In this document: piece after piece, positions 39,793-47,833 of the stretch
Layout: each line of letters starts with the position of its first letter
Numbering within the stretch: the first letter of the stretch is position 1
From: Hymenobacter glacialis
GTDB taxonomy: Bacteria > Bacteroidota > Bacteroidia > Cytophagales > Hymenobacteraceae
Reading direction: 5' to 3'
DNA length: 57,062 bases
Assembly: GCF_001816165.1 (NCBI RefSeq)
Contig: NZ_MDZC01000050.1
Location: forward strand, 1-57,062
The notes under the pieces: model-generated
Told to the model about the DNA's origin: nothing
The model's database searches: none
Seen by the model: only the letters and a program-made list of their open reading frames with translations
Made by a program: the position numbers and the translations under genes

Positions 39793-40572
39793 CTACAAAT
39801 ACTTCTCGTAAATGCCGGCCGCAATCTTCTCCACAATGCCCTTGGGCACAAAGCTGGTGAGGCCCGCCGACACCTTGTTCAGGACGCCGGGCACTACTTC
39901 GGCCTCGCCAGCCAGCAGGCCGGCTACGGCAGCTTCGGCCACGGCTTCAGGCGTCATCGAGACTTTGTTGGCCGTGGCTTGCAGCTCGGCGCCCATGCCG
40001 GCGCGGTCGGCAAAGCTGGTGGTGGTGGCCCCGGGGCTCAGGCACGTCACCGACACGTTGGTGGCCTTCAGCTCGTAGCGCAGGCCGCGACTGAAACTCA
40101 GCAGAAAGGCTTTGCTGGCTGCGTAAAGCGCCAGCGACGGCACGGCCTGGTAGGCGGCGGTGCTGGCCACGTTCAGCACATAGGCACGGGGCACCTGGTG
40201 CAGCGCGGGCAGCAGCAGGTGCGTGAGGGCCACGGGCAGGGCCATGTTGAGCTGCAGCATGTTTTGCTGTTCGGCCAGGCTCAGGGTTTCGAAGCGCCCC
40301 CAGAGACCGTAGCCGGCGTTATTCACCAGCACGGCCAGCTGGTCGGTTTGTTGCCGGGCCCAGGCGGCCACGGTTTCGGCGGCACCGGGCGCGGCCAGGT
40401 CCAGGGCCAGCACATGGGCCTGCCGCTGGTGCGTGGTGCCTATTTCCTGCGCCAGGGCGGTGAGCTGGTCTTCGGAGCGCGCCACCAGGAGCAGGTCGTA
40501 GCCGCGCCGGGCCAGTAGGAGGGCCAGGGCACGGCCAATGCCGCGCGATGCGCCGGTAACGAGAGCGTACAT
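39793..40572 (-). CDS. Short-chain dehydrogenase/reductase (SDR)
   Basis: The 259-residue protein is a classical SDR: TGASRGIG at 7-14 binds the cofactor, NNAGYG lies in the middle, and the active site is Ser in LNVASTAAY with Y-x-x-x-K in YAASKAF near 150. The Arg after the TGASRGIG helix and the missing acidic residue at the end of the second strand suggest NADP. Substrate not known; such proteins often reduce or oxidise fatty acyl, steroid-like or sugar-like carbonyls. It stands alone between a terminator and a palindromic repeat. Confidence 0.88.
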   Translation of the reverse strand: MYALVTGASRGIGRALALLLARRGYDLLLVARSEDQLTALAQEIGTTHQRQAHVLALDLAAPGAAETVAAWARQQTDQLAVLVNNAGYGLWGRFETLSLAEQQNMLQLNMALPVALTHLLLPALHQVPRAYVLNVASTAAYQAVPSLALYAASKAFLLSFSRGLRYELKATNVSVTCLSPGATTTSFADRAGMGAELQATANKVSMTPEAVAEAAVAGLLAGEAEVVPGVLNKVSAGLTSFVPKGIVEKIAAGIYEKYL

Positions 40573-40602
40573 TTTCGGTCAGCAGTTAGCAGTGAACAGT
40601 TA

Positions 40603-40731
40603 GCAAAAGAACGTCATGCTGAGCGCAGTCGAAGCATCTCGCGTGCGCCACCACCACTCCTTATTGTTTAACGATTGAATTACCGACGCACACGAGATGC
40701 TTCGACTGCGCTCAGCATGACGTTCTTTTGC
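40603..40731. repeat. GTCATGCTGAGC palindromic repeat, copy 3
   Basis: GCAAAAGAACGTC and GACGTTCTTTTGC form the ends; ATGCTGAGCGCAGTCGAAGC and its complement form most of the arms, with a GAAGCATCTCG/CGAGATGCTTC pair inside. It is the longest copy (129 bases), lying between the short-chain dehydrogenase start and the end of the PhyH-like gene. Confidence 0.85.
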
Positions 40732-40747
40732 ACTGCTCACTGATTTT

Positions 40748-41563
40748 CTACTTGACAAGGTGCAAAAAGCGCAGGTAGAACGGCGTGGGGCTGGCGTCGC
40801 TCTTGGGCTGGTACTTGCCCGCAATGATGGGCACGTACATCACGCGGCGGCGGCTAGCGGCGCCGGTAAGCGGGGAGCGCGCCACGCGGTGCCACATGCG
40901 GCCGTCGTGCACGGTGAGGTCGCCGGGCTCGGTTTCGATGGCAATTTCGTTGGGGTCGTAGTACACGTCTTTGTAGTACTTCTTCCGAAACAGCATTTTG
41001 TGCAGGCTCTGGTGGTGGGTGCCGGGTATGATGCGCAGGCCGCCGTTGTCGGCTTTGGTGCCGTCCAGGTGCAGGCCCACGTTGAGCATGGGGCCAATGC
41101 GCTTGCCGTAGAACACGTCGCGGAGCGAGTCGGTGTGCCAGCCCATCTGCGAGAACTCCGAGCCTTCTACGTTCACGTAGTGGTTCACCACCAGGCCGTC
41201 TTTTTCGTTTTCGCCCACGCGCCCGCCTTCGGCCTCGAGCAACGGAAACAGCGCCTCGAACCGTTCATCCTGCACCAGCTCGTGCAGCACGGGGTGGTGC
41301 TGCGAGGCAAAGGCAAAGCGCTGCACAATGGGCGAACCGTCTACGTCGCGGCCGTATTTGATGGGCACGCCGTTGGCTTTTTCCAGGCCCTGGGCCAGCC
41401 ACTCGGCCTGCACTTCCTGCGTGGCATTGAGCAGCTGCTGGACGTGCTCGGGGGAGGCGAACGGGCGAAAGTGCAGAAAACCGTACTTGGTAAAAAAAGC
41501 GCGTTGCTCACTCGTCAGGGCCTGCCCTAACGAAAAGCGTGGATAGTCAATAGATAAGGACAT
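40748..41563 (-). CDS. Phytanoyl-CoA dioxygenase (PhyH) family protein
   Basis: The 271-residue protein has the 2OG-Fe(II) dioxygenase pattern: FTKYGFLHFRPFASPEHVQQ at the start, the iron site HTD in GWHTDSLRDV, the second His in HDGRMWHRVARSP and Arg residues for 2-oxoglutarate near RRRVMYVP. It hydroxylates a small molecule or lipid with 2-oxoglutarate and oxygen; the substrate is unknown. ATG 41563 is chosen because the extra 30 residues upstream have no conserved character. It is not related closely to the AlkB-like gene at 859. Confidence 0.85.
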   Translation of the reverse strand: MSLSIDYPRFSLGQALTSEQRAFFTKYGFLHFRPFASPEHVQQLLNATQEVQAEWLAQGLEKANGVPIKYGRDVDGSPIVQRFAFASQHHPVLHELVQDERFEALFPLLEAEGGRVGENEKDGLVVNHYVNVEGSEFSQMGWHTDSLRDVFYGKRIGPMLNVGLHLDGTKADNGGLRIIPGTHHQSLHKMLFRKKYYKDVYYDPNEIAIETEPGDLTVHDGRMWHRVARSPLTGAASRRRVMYVPIIAGKYQPKSDASPTPFYLRFLHLVK

Positions 41564-42032
41564 AATATAGTAGCGGCAACCGATGGTCGCGGCCTTGGCG
41601 GGGGCGTAAAGATAAGAATGTGGCCGCGGGTACCATTTTGCGGGATGCAGCAAGCGCCGGCCTAGCCGGTGACAACCGGGGCGAGGCGAAGGAGTTTTCC
41701 AGCCTCACCTGCCCAGGACCGGCATTGCAGGGTCAATGCCTCCTCCCCCGCCCTGCCCCACCGCTGCACGAAGCATAACCACCTTGCTTACTACCACCTC
41801 AGTATCATCATCACATCCCCTTTATTTTCCTGGCAGCGCGGCCTCCGCTTTTCCACTTAAGGTGACTGGAATAAACCAGTTTTTTTAATCTGAACCATTC
41901 GTTTCTACTTTTTGCCGGGAAACGTAGTGGGCTGCTCAGGCCGCCGTACTTGGATATTCCGCCTAAATTTCCCCACCTTCACCCTCGTGCACCGCACGGC
42001 CTCTCTTCTATCCTCTTTCATTGCCCAGCCAT
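41564..42032. other. Long gene-free region before HMG-CoA reductase
   Basis: This 469-base stretch contains no convincing gene. A short hairpin ACTGG-CCAGT at 41865-41880 is followed by seven T, suggesting that transcription from the plus strand may stop there: either a short untranslated RNA or a leader attenuator for HMG-CoA reductase. A promoter for the reductase is not clear. Confidence 0.45.
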
Positions 42033-43595
42033 ATGGTTTTCACTCCCAGCCCCATGCTCCTGAAGCTGCTCTACACCCGCGGCAGCCTGCACAACCTGCC
42101 CCAGGAGGCAGGCGTAGCCTTCAGCATCAAAAACCGGCTCGACAATGCGAAGGTGACCGGTTTTAAGCAGGTGCAGATTGGGGAGGTGGTGATTCCGGCC
42201 GCGAATATTCGGGTAGACCTGGGCGGCGGCGAACTCCGGCCGGCGGCCGACATCAACGCCGACGGCCAGGCCGTGGAGCTGCCCGTGGGCCGCACGCTCA
42301 CCTTTCTGCTCGACACGCCGGCCCTGGCCGAGGGCATACACCCGGTGCAGGTGTGGTTTTCGACCGATGCCTTCGGCGACCTGCACGTGGAAGTGGAAGA
42401 CGCCATTGTGGGCACCGCCAACGTGAAGCCCCGCATTCCGCGCTCCGAGGAAGACGACTACTCCGAGGCCGCCATTGCGGCCCGCCAGCGCTTCGCCGAG
42501 CAGTTTTCAGACACAGAGTTCACGCACCTCAAGCATTACTCCTTTGATGCCCATCAGCTGCAGGGCAACTGCGAGCATTTCATGGGCGTGGCCCAGATTC
42601 CGGTGGGCCTGGCCGGGCCCCTCACCGTGAACGGCGAGCATGCCCAGGGCGACTTCCTCATTCCCCTGGCCACCACCGAAGGCACACTGGTGGCCAGCTA
42701 CAACCGCGGCATTCAGCTCCTGAACCTGTGTGGCGGGGTGAAATGCACCGTCATTGGCGACGCCATGCAGCGCGCCCCGGTGTTTGTGTTCCACGATGCG
42801 CGCGGGGCCCGCGACTTTGGCAAGTGGGTGGAGGATAACATCGACCAGATTCGGCCGCAGGCCGAAAGCACCTCCCGCGTGGCCAAGCTGCAGTACATCG
42901 ACACGTACCTGAGCAACAAGTTCGCCTACCTGCGCTTCAATTTCAGCACCGGCGATGCCGCCGGCCAGAACATGGTGGGCCGCGCCACCTTCGCCGCCTG
43001 CTCCTGGATTCTGGAGAACTACAAGGACCACAAAGTCGAGCATTTCTACCTCGAATCGAACTTTGCTACCGACAAAAAAGCCTCGCAAATCAACGTGATG
43101 CGCACCCGCGGCAAGCGTGTGGTGGCCGAAGCCGTGGTGAAGCGCGACGTGCTGATGCAGCGCATGCGCGTGACGCCCGAGCAGCTGGCCTACCACGGCC
43201 AGGTGAGCAACGTGGGTGCCTTTATCTCGGGGGCCAACAACAACGGCGCGCACTCGGCCAACGGCATCACCGCCATGTTTATCGCCACCGGGCAGGACGT
43301 GGCCAACGTGAGCGAGTCGTCGGCCGGCATTCTGTATTCGGAAGTCACGCCCGAGGGCGATTTGTACATCAGCATCACCATTCCGTCGCTCATTGTGGCC
43401 ACCCACGGCGGCGGCACCGGCCTGGCCACCCAAAACGAATGCCTGCAGATGCTGGGCTGCGTGGGCCGGGGCACGGTGCGCAAGTTTGCCGAAATAGTGG
43501 CCGGCGTGGTGCTGGCCGGCGAGCTCAGCCTGGGCGCGGCCATTAGCAGCTCCGACTGGGTGAGCAGCCACGAGCAGTACGGCCGCAACCGCTAG
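42033..43595 (+). CDS. Hydroxymethylglutaryl-CoA reductase
   Basis: The enzyme reduces HMG-CoA to mevalonate in isoprenoid synthesis. It has the catalytic segments IPVGLAGPLTV, LATTEGTLVASYNRG (Glu), STGDAAGQNMVGRAT (the D-A-x-G-x-N-M motif) and ATHGGGTGLATQ near the C-terminus, fitting the NADPH-binding GTVGGGT-like region. The catalytic domain occupies about residues 135-520; the first ~130 residues (SPMLLKLLYTRGSLHNLPQE, VQIGEVVIPAANIRVDLGGG) form an extra domain not seen in typical bacterial class II enzymes. No transmembrane segments occur. The true start may be ATG 42033 or 42054. Confidence 0.9.
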   Translation: MVFTPSPMLLKLLYTRGSLHNLPQEAGVAFSIKNRLDNAKVTGFKQVQIGEVVIPAANIRVDLGGGELRPAADINADGQAVELPVGRTLTFLLDTPALAEGIHPVQVWFSTDAFGDLHVEVEDAIVGTANVKPRIPRSEEDDYSEAAIAARQRFAEQFSDTEFTHLKHYSFDAHQLQGNCEHFMGVAQIPVGLAGPLTVNGEHAQGDFLIPLATTEGTLVASYNRGIQLLNLCGGVKCTVIGDAMQRAPVFVFHDARGARDFGKWVEDNIDQIRPQAESTSRVAKLQYIDTYLSNKFAYLRFNFSTGDAAGQNMVGRATFAACSWILENYKDHKVEHFYLESNFATDKKASQINVMRTRGKRVVAEAVVKRDVLMQRMRVTPEQLAYHGQVSNVGAFISGANNNGAHSANGITAMFIATGQDVANVSESSAGILYSEVTPEGDLYISITIPSLIVATHGGGTGLATQNECLQMLGCVGRGTVRKFAEIVAGVVLAGELSLGAAISSSDWVSSHEQYGRNR

Positions 43596-43612
43596 CCGCT
43601 GTTGCTCGCCTG

Positions 43613-43681
43613 CTGGCCCAAACCACCAACGCCAGTCCAGCCCTTTGTTGGGGTTGAACTGGCGTTGGTGGTTTGGGCCAG
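43613..43681. terminator. Long perfect inverted repeat between convergent genes
   Basis: Two arms of 24 bases (43613-43636 and 43658-43681), starting CTGGCCCAAACCACCAAC, are perfectly complementary with a 21-base centre. It lies 18 bases after the reductase stop and 33 bases before the end of the convergent lipoprotein gene, so it may end both transcripts. Confidence 0.7.
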
Positions 43682-43714
43682 TATTCGTAGCAGCTACATC
43701 AGTGCTGAAATAGC

Positions 43715-44239
43715 TTACAGCGGGTCGGCCGTCACTTTAAAGGTGGCGTCGGAGCGCACGGTGAAGTCGTCGGGGTTGAAGCCGTTTACGGTGGCTACGG
43801 CCGTGAGGTCGTAGGTGTCGGACTTCAGGTACTCGTCGAGTTTGGCCGTAGTAGGCTCCAGGGTAATGGTGGTGACGCCGCGGGGCACGGTGTAGAGCTT
43901 GGCCAGTAATATCTTGTTATTCGGCGTGGTGCTGATGTACAGCTCAATGCGGTCGAGGAAGTTGAAGTTGGTACCGGCCGGGTTGGTCACGGTGAGCGTG
44001 AGCCTATCAAGCAGCACGTTCTTCACCTTGTCGCGGGTGGTTTTGTTGTTCCGGAAGGAATCTTCCGATTTAGTGGTCACCTTCACGGGGGGCAGCTGCG
44101 CGCCCACCAGGTAGCCCGGAATCACCACGCTCTGCGTCACGTCCACATTAAACGTGAGCAGCTGGTCAATCTTCTTGCAGCCCATAAAGGCGAGCAGCAG
44201 CACGAGCGGCGCAAACAGGAGAATTCTTTTCGTCTTCAT
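43715..44239 (-). CDS. Lipoprotein of unknown function
   Basis: The 174-residue product has a lipoprotein signal (LLFAPLVLLLAFMGC, lipidated Cys about 21) and a mature beta-rich part (TFNVDVTQSVVIPGYLVG, LTLTVTNPAGTNFNFLDRIE, then VTTITLEPTTAKLDEYLKS). The pattern resembles small Bacteroidota surface or periplasmic lipoproteins of immunoglobulin-like fold. No function is assigned. It lies 44 bases downstream of the homogentisate dioxygenase gene on the same strand and could be co-transcribed, although no functional link is apparent. Confidence 0.65.
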   Translation of the reverse strand: MKTKRILLFAPLVLLLAFMGCKKIDQLLTFNVDVTQSVVIPGYLVGAQLPPVKVTTKSEDSFRNNKTTRDKVKNVLLDRLTLTVTNPAGTNFNFLDRIELYISTTPNNKILLAKLYTVPRGVTTITLEPTTAKLDEYLKSDTYDLTAVATVNGFNPDDFTVRSDATFKVTADPL

Positions 44240-44283
44240 AAGAATGGGATAAGGATAAAATGCGGTGCAAAAAGCCCGTGGGG

Positions 44284-45489
44284 CTAGTCCATCATGTCGG
44301 CCGCGCGGGGCGGGTCGGGCACGAAGCCGGGGTTCCAGCTCATGGGGTAGCGGCCGTCTACATACGGCAGCGCGGCCTCGGTCAGGTATAGTGGGCGAAA
44401 GGTGTCCAACATGACGGCCAGCTCGTGGGTTTCCTTTTTGCCGATGCTGGCCTCCACCGTGCCGGGGTGCGGGCCGTGCGGCAGTCCCGTGGGGTGCCAG
44501 GTGAAGGAGGCCAAATCAACGCCTTTGCGCGACATAAAATTGCCCGCCACGTAGTACAGCACCTCGTCCGAGTCCACGTTGGAGTGGTTGTAGGGCGCCG
44601 GAATGCTGAGCGGGTGGTAGTCGAACAACCGCGGCACAAACGAGCAGATGACGTAGTTGTGCCCCTCAAACGTCTGGTGCACGGGCGGGGGCTGGTGCAG
44701 GCGCCCGGTGATGGGCTCAAAATCGTGAATGCTGAAGGCATACGGGTAGAAGTACCCGTCCCAGCCCACCACGTCGAACGGCGAGTGCGCGTAGGTTAAC
44801 TCATGTAGCAGGCCTTCCTTTTTGGTGTACACCAGGTAATCACCTTCCGGAAATTCCTCGGTGATGAGCTCGCTGGGCGGGCGCATGTCGCGCTCGCAGT
44901 AGGGCGAGTGCTCCAGCAGCTGGCCGAAGTGGTTGCGGTAGCGCCGCACCGTTTCCACGGGGCTGAACGACTCAATAATCATCAAGCGCACGGGCCCTTC
45001 CTCAAAATGCAGCTGATGAATGACCGTGCGCGGCACCACCACGTAGTCGCCCGGCTCGAAGGCCACCTTGCCCATTTGGCTCCACAGCTCGCCCCGGCCC
45101 TCGTGCACAAAAATCACCTCATCGGCCTGGGCGTTCTTGTAGTAATAGTCCATCCGCCGGTCCGTGGGGTTGCAGATGCTCATGGTCACGTCGGCGTTGC
45201 CGAGCAGCGTTTGGCGGGCGGCCAGGTAGTCGCCGCCGGTGCTGGTCTGGGCCAGGGTGCGCAGGTGCTCGGGCTGCAGTGGCCGGTCCTTCAGCAGCTT
45301 GGGCGCATAGGGCTTGGGCACGCCCACGTGCTTGATTTGGGTGGGCGGGTGCACGTGGTAGAGCAGCGACGACACGCCGTGAAAACCCAGCGTACCCACC
45401 AGCTGCTCCGAATACAGCGTGCCATCGGGCTGGCGGAACTGGGTGTGGCGCTTGCGCGGAATCTGGCCGAGGCGGTGGTAGTGCGACAT
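44284..45489 (-). CDS. hmgA: Homogentisate 1,2-dioxygenase
   Basis: The 401-residue protein matches homogentisate dioxygenase in overall layout: MSHYHRLGQIPRKRHTQFR at the start, GFHGVSSLLYHVHPPT, ADEVIFVHEGRGELW, SFVPRLFDYHPLSIPAPY with NHSNVDSDEVLYYVAGNF (Fe-binding Glu region) and WHPTGLPHGPHPG (metal His). It opens the ring of homogentisate in tyrosine and phenylalanine breakdown. ATG 45489 gives the usual beginning; the upstream frame to 45558 is rejected. No other gene of this pathway is found in the window. Confidence 0.92.
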   Translation of the reverse strand: MSHYHRLGQIPRKRHTQFRQPDGTLYSEQLVGTLGFHGVSSLLYHVHPPTQIKHVGVPKPYAPKLLKDRPLQPEHLRTLAQTSTGGDYLAARQTLLGNADVTMSICNPTDRRMDYYYKNAQADEVIFVHEGRGELWSQMGKVAFEPGDYVVVPRTVIHQLHFEEGPVRLMIIESFSPVETVRRYRNHFGQLLEHSPYCERDMRPPSELITEEFPEGDYLVYTKKEGLLHELTYAHSPFDVVGWDGYFYPYAFSIHDFEPITGRLHQPPPVHQTFEGHNYVICSFVPRLFDYHPLSIPAPYNHSNVDSDEVLYYVAGNFMSRKGVDLASFTWHPTGLPHGPHPGTVEASIGKKETHELAVMLDTFRPLYLTEAALPYVDGRYPMSWNPGFVPDPPRAADMMD

Positions 45490-45583
45490 AAAAGCGAGGT
45501 AGGAATGGTACGTGAAGGTAAGAACGAGGACTGCGACTTTTTCGCTCGCCCCCGTCATCCGCGGGTTAGTCCCTGCACCCTTT

Positions 45584-45717
45584 GCTCTTTCGAAGTTGCA
45601 CTCTTAAAGTGGCCCGGTTGCGGAGTTCCACTCCGTGCTACCCACTCGCTTACGGGCAGTGCCGGGGCTACAAGCCCCAGGCCAGATGCCGCTTTCGGAG
45701 TACAACCCCGAAAGAGC
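45584..45717. repeat. MITE-like element with GCTCTTTCG terminal repeats
   Basis: GCTCTTTCG (45584-45592) and CGAAAGAGC (45709-45717) are the ends; the inverted repeat extends inwards for about 20 bases with three mismatches (GTTGCACTC against GTTGTACTC). Inside are two further hairpins (CGGAGT/ACTCCG and GGGGCT/AGCCCC). It is 134 bases long, non-coding, and unrelated in sequence to the other repeats. Confidence 0.75.
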
Positions 45718-45843
45718 AGTGAGCCGGGCAGCTGCGAAAGGTTTACCGAAAGGAGGGTTAACCTAGCGCGAGTGCAGCAAGCACACAATAAACAGGTCGC
45801 TTCGTAGTTTCGTAGCAGGCTGTTTTTCCCAGCCTACCACCAC

Positions 45844-46569
45844 ATGAAGAACGACATACGCATTTTCGTAGCCGGGTTGGTTGCACCCGTATTCGGGGCG
45901 TTGCATTGCCAGGCACAAGAGAAAACCGCGGAAGCTGCTCCTCGCTTTTACGTGGGGGTGCATCAACTGTATAGAACCAGATACCAGGTGTTTTACCCGA
46001 ACACTCCTGGCAGTGCCGGCGTGCACCCGTGGCAACTCACGGCGGGTGGGAACGTGTCTACCCGTTTGGCCATTCAAATCGGTTTTAGCTACCAAAACGA
46101 ATACGAATACCGCGCCCCGCTGTACACGGGCACGATGCTCAACGGGGATTACATCGAGGGGTTTCAAACGTCCAAGAGCTGGACCTATTGTGTGCCGGTA
46201 CTGGCCCGCTATGCGGTGGTGCGCTACCCCAAGCCCCGGTTGCAAATAGACGCCCTGTTGGGGTTCACCTTGCTGGGGGCAGAATCCACCTACGAGGTAG
46301 AGGACCGCGTGAACGGCCAGGTAGTGCGCCAGTATAGCTACGGGGGGGGCAAGGCAACGCAGGGCTACTACACCGCCGGGGTGGGCTTCCGTTATCCGTT
46401 TGGGCGGCATGTTGAAGCCGTGCTTGACTGGACCTATAACCGAAATTTTCGCTCCGCCTCGGAGGGGGTCAACTTCAACACCACCGGCAACCGATACGGC
46501 CTCACACGAGCCATTAACTTAGGGGTGCGCTACCGCTTCAACGTCCGTAAAAAGCCTGTGACCTCCTAA
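45844..46569 (+). CDS. Outer membrane beta-barrel protein
   Basis: The 241-residue product has a signal peptide (IFVAGLVAPVFGALHCQAQ) and a series of amphipathic beta strands with Tyr/Phe ends (FYVGVHQLYRTRYQVFYP, LAIQIGFSYQNEYEYRAP, YYTAGVGFRYPFGRHVEAVL, LGVRYRFNV), so it should form a small outer membrane barrel of the OmpA-like/PorT class. Its ligand is unknown. It follows the MITE-like element and a TAGTTTCG box just upstream is a weak promoter candidate. It is one of two such barrels in the window (the other at 27133). Confidence 0.75.
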   Translation: MKNDIRIFVAGLVAPVFGALHCQAQEKTAEAAPRFYVGVHQLYRTRYQVFYPNTPGSAGVHPWQLTAGGNVSTRLAIQIGFSYQNEYEYRAPLYTGTMLNGDYIEGFQTSKSWTYCVPVLARYAVVRYPKPRLQIDALLGFTLLGAESTYEVEDRVNGQVVRQYSYGGGKATQGYYTAGVGFRYPFGRHVEAVLDWTYNRNFRSASEGVNFNTTGNRYGLTRAINLGVRYRFNVRKKPVTS

Positions 46570-46745
46570 ATTGCGGCACTTATTTCGTCTTATCAAAAAT
46601 ACTGGCTCCGTTCACGCAAACGGTAATTTAATTAGCCACCGTTTCTCAAGTAGGGTCCAATAAGGGCGCGCTATCGGTCTTTATTTAGCCTTGAGTTCTT
46701 TCTTATCCAAGGCCCTAAAAACGTCTTTTTCCCTGCTTGTTATTT

Positions 46746-46860
46746 GTGGTAGGCCACCGGCCCGTAAGCGCTGCGGACAATGCAGCCCTTGAACTGCTTG
46801 CGCAGCAAGGGCCGCTACATTGCTGGTGATGCCATCCTACGCCGCTCGCGCCGCATGAGC
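46746..46860 (-). pseudogene. Fragment of an S41 protease gene
   Basis: This stretch matches the C-terminal coding part of the intact S41 protease (47923-48058). The first 66 bases agree at about 57 positions by eye; the match then continues to the Leu/Ala-rich region after a gap of about 17 bases, but no open frame runs through it. It is a remnant of a second protease copy. The rest of 46570-46871 (about 300 bases) contains no gene. Confidence 0.7.
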
Positions 46861-46871
46861 AGGCGTATTTG

Positions 46872-47570
46872 CTACCGCTTCGTGTAGTTATACAGCTCGA
46901 TGGCCTGGCGCCGGTGCTCGGCGGGCTTGTCTTTCAACGCCAGCGGCACCACCAGGAAGGGCACACTGGCCCCCAGCATGCCCAAGGTGAGGTTACCGTT
47001 CAAATCAGCGCCGCCCAAATGGCCTATGGCCCGCACCATTCCGCCGAGTAGCAGGCCCATGCCCACCACGGCACTGGCCGCATTGGCCACTTCGTAGCCA
47101 TGAGCGCGGGCTTCCAGAACCAAGGCGTTGGGATTGTCGCTGATGGCACGGGATAGGTTGCCGTGCGCGAGGGCGTACACCGGGCCGTCATCTTTCGCAA
47201 AGTACCCGCGGCCCGGGGGCGGTAATGCTGCCGACGTAGCCGCCTCCAACGGGCTCCCCATCGCCAGCAACGCCGAGCTCATGGCCAGCTGCCGGAAGGC
47301 CGAGGTTCGGGGTTCGTACACATTCAGCCGGCCCGGCAGCACCCGGCGCAGGGTCGCCTCCCGCAAATTACCTCGCGGCTTGGCACGGCGATAATACCCG
47401 GTTTCGTTTTCAAAAAATCCCACCTCCGTCAGGTCCAGGCGCTTCTGACCGTCCAGCAGCAGATACGAACGCCCCAGCACGGGGTGGTACGCCGCTACGT
47501 CGGTAGCGCTCAGCACCGGGCCGGTCTTCAGCCCCACCCGGAACTGGCTTGCCAGGCCCGCCGCCGCCAA
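46872..47570 (-). CDS. Membrane or cell-surface protein body, frameshifted at the N-terminus
   Basis: The 232-residue frame contains a beta-rich part (LGRSYLLLDGQKRLDLTEVGFFENETGYYR, cut for length), then an Ala/Gly-rich transmembrane region (NAASAVVGMGLLLGGMVRAI, LTLGMLGASVPFLVVPLAL) and ends RRQAIELYNYTKR, the YN end often seen in Bacteroidota membrane proteins of unknown function. It lacks a signal peptide and begins with a TTG codon. The signal peptide is in another frame that overlaps its beginning (47528-47749), so a one-base shift near 47570-47600 probably splits one original gene. No function can be named. Confidence 0.5.
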   Translation of the reverse strand: MAAAGLASQFRVGLKTGPVLSATDVAAYHPVLGRSYLLLDGQKRLDLTEVGFFENETGYYRRAKPRGNLREATLRRVLPGRLNVYEPRTSAFRQLAMSSALLAMGSPLEAATSAALPPPGRGYFAKDDGPVYALAHGNLSRAISDNPNALVLEARAHGYEVANAASAVVGMGLLLGGMVRAIGHLGGADLNGNLTLGMLGASVPFLVVPLALKDKPAEHRRQAIELYNYTKR

Positions 47571-47749
47571 CGTTCCCCGGCCGCACGACCACCGGCCGCC
47601 GAGAGCCGAAGCGAATCAACTGCCAACGGCACCGGGGCTGCCGCCGGCGCCCCGCCCAATTGCCGGGGCATCTCACTGCCTGCCTGAGCGTGCGCCTGCG
47701 GGCCACTCACGCAGACAGTCAAAAACAGAACAATAACGGAAAGCTTCAT
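47528..47749 (-). pseudogene. N-terminal signal peptide fragment of the frameshifted gene
   Basis: The frame starts with MKLSVIVLFLTVCVSGPQAHA, a clear signal peptide, continues for about 30 residues of Ala/Gly/Pro-rich sequence and then departs into meaningless Trp/Arg-rich codons. Its end overlaps the start of the 46872-47570 frame in a different reading frame. The two parts together would make one secreted membrane protein of about 290 residues. A G-rich region near 47573-47580 is a likely place for the shift. Confidence 0.55.
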
Positions 47750-47833
47750 GGAAGGAAGAAGAGTCGGCTACTACGCCTGGCGCAACGCCGCGCTCGCCAG
47801 CCAAGGTACTATTCCCTGGCCGATTGCACCGTG

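Noticed and set aside
45584..45717. Fifth copy of the GTCATGCTGAGC repeat
   Set aside because: Its ends and arms differ from that family, so it is listed as a separate element.
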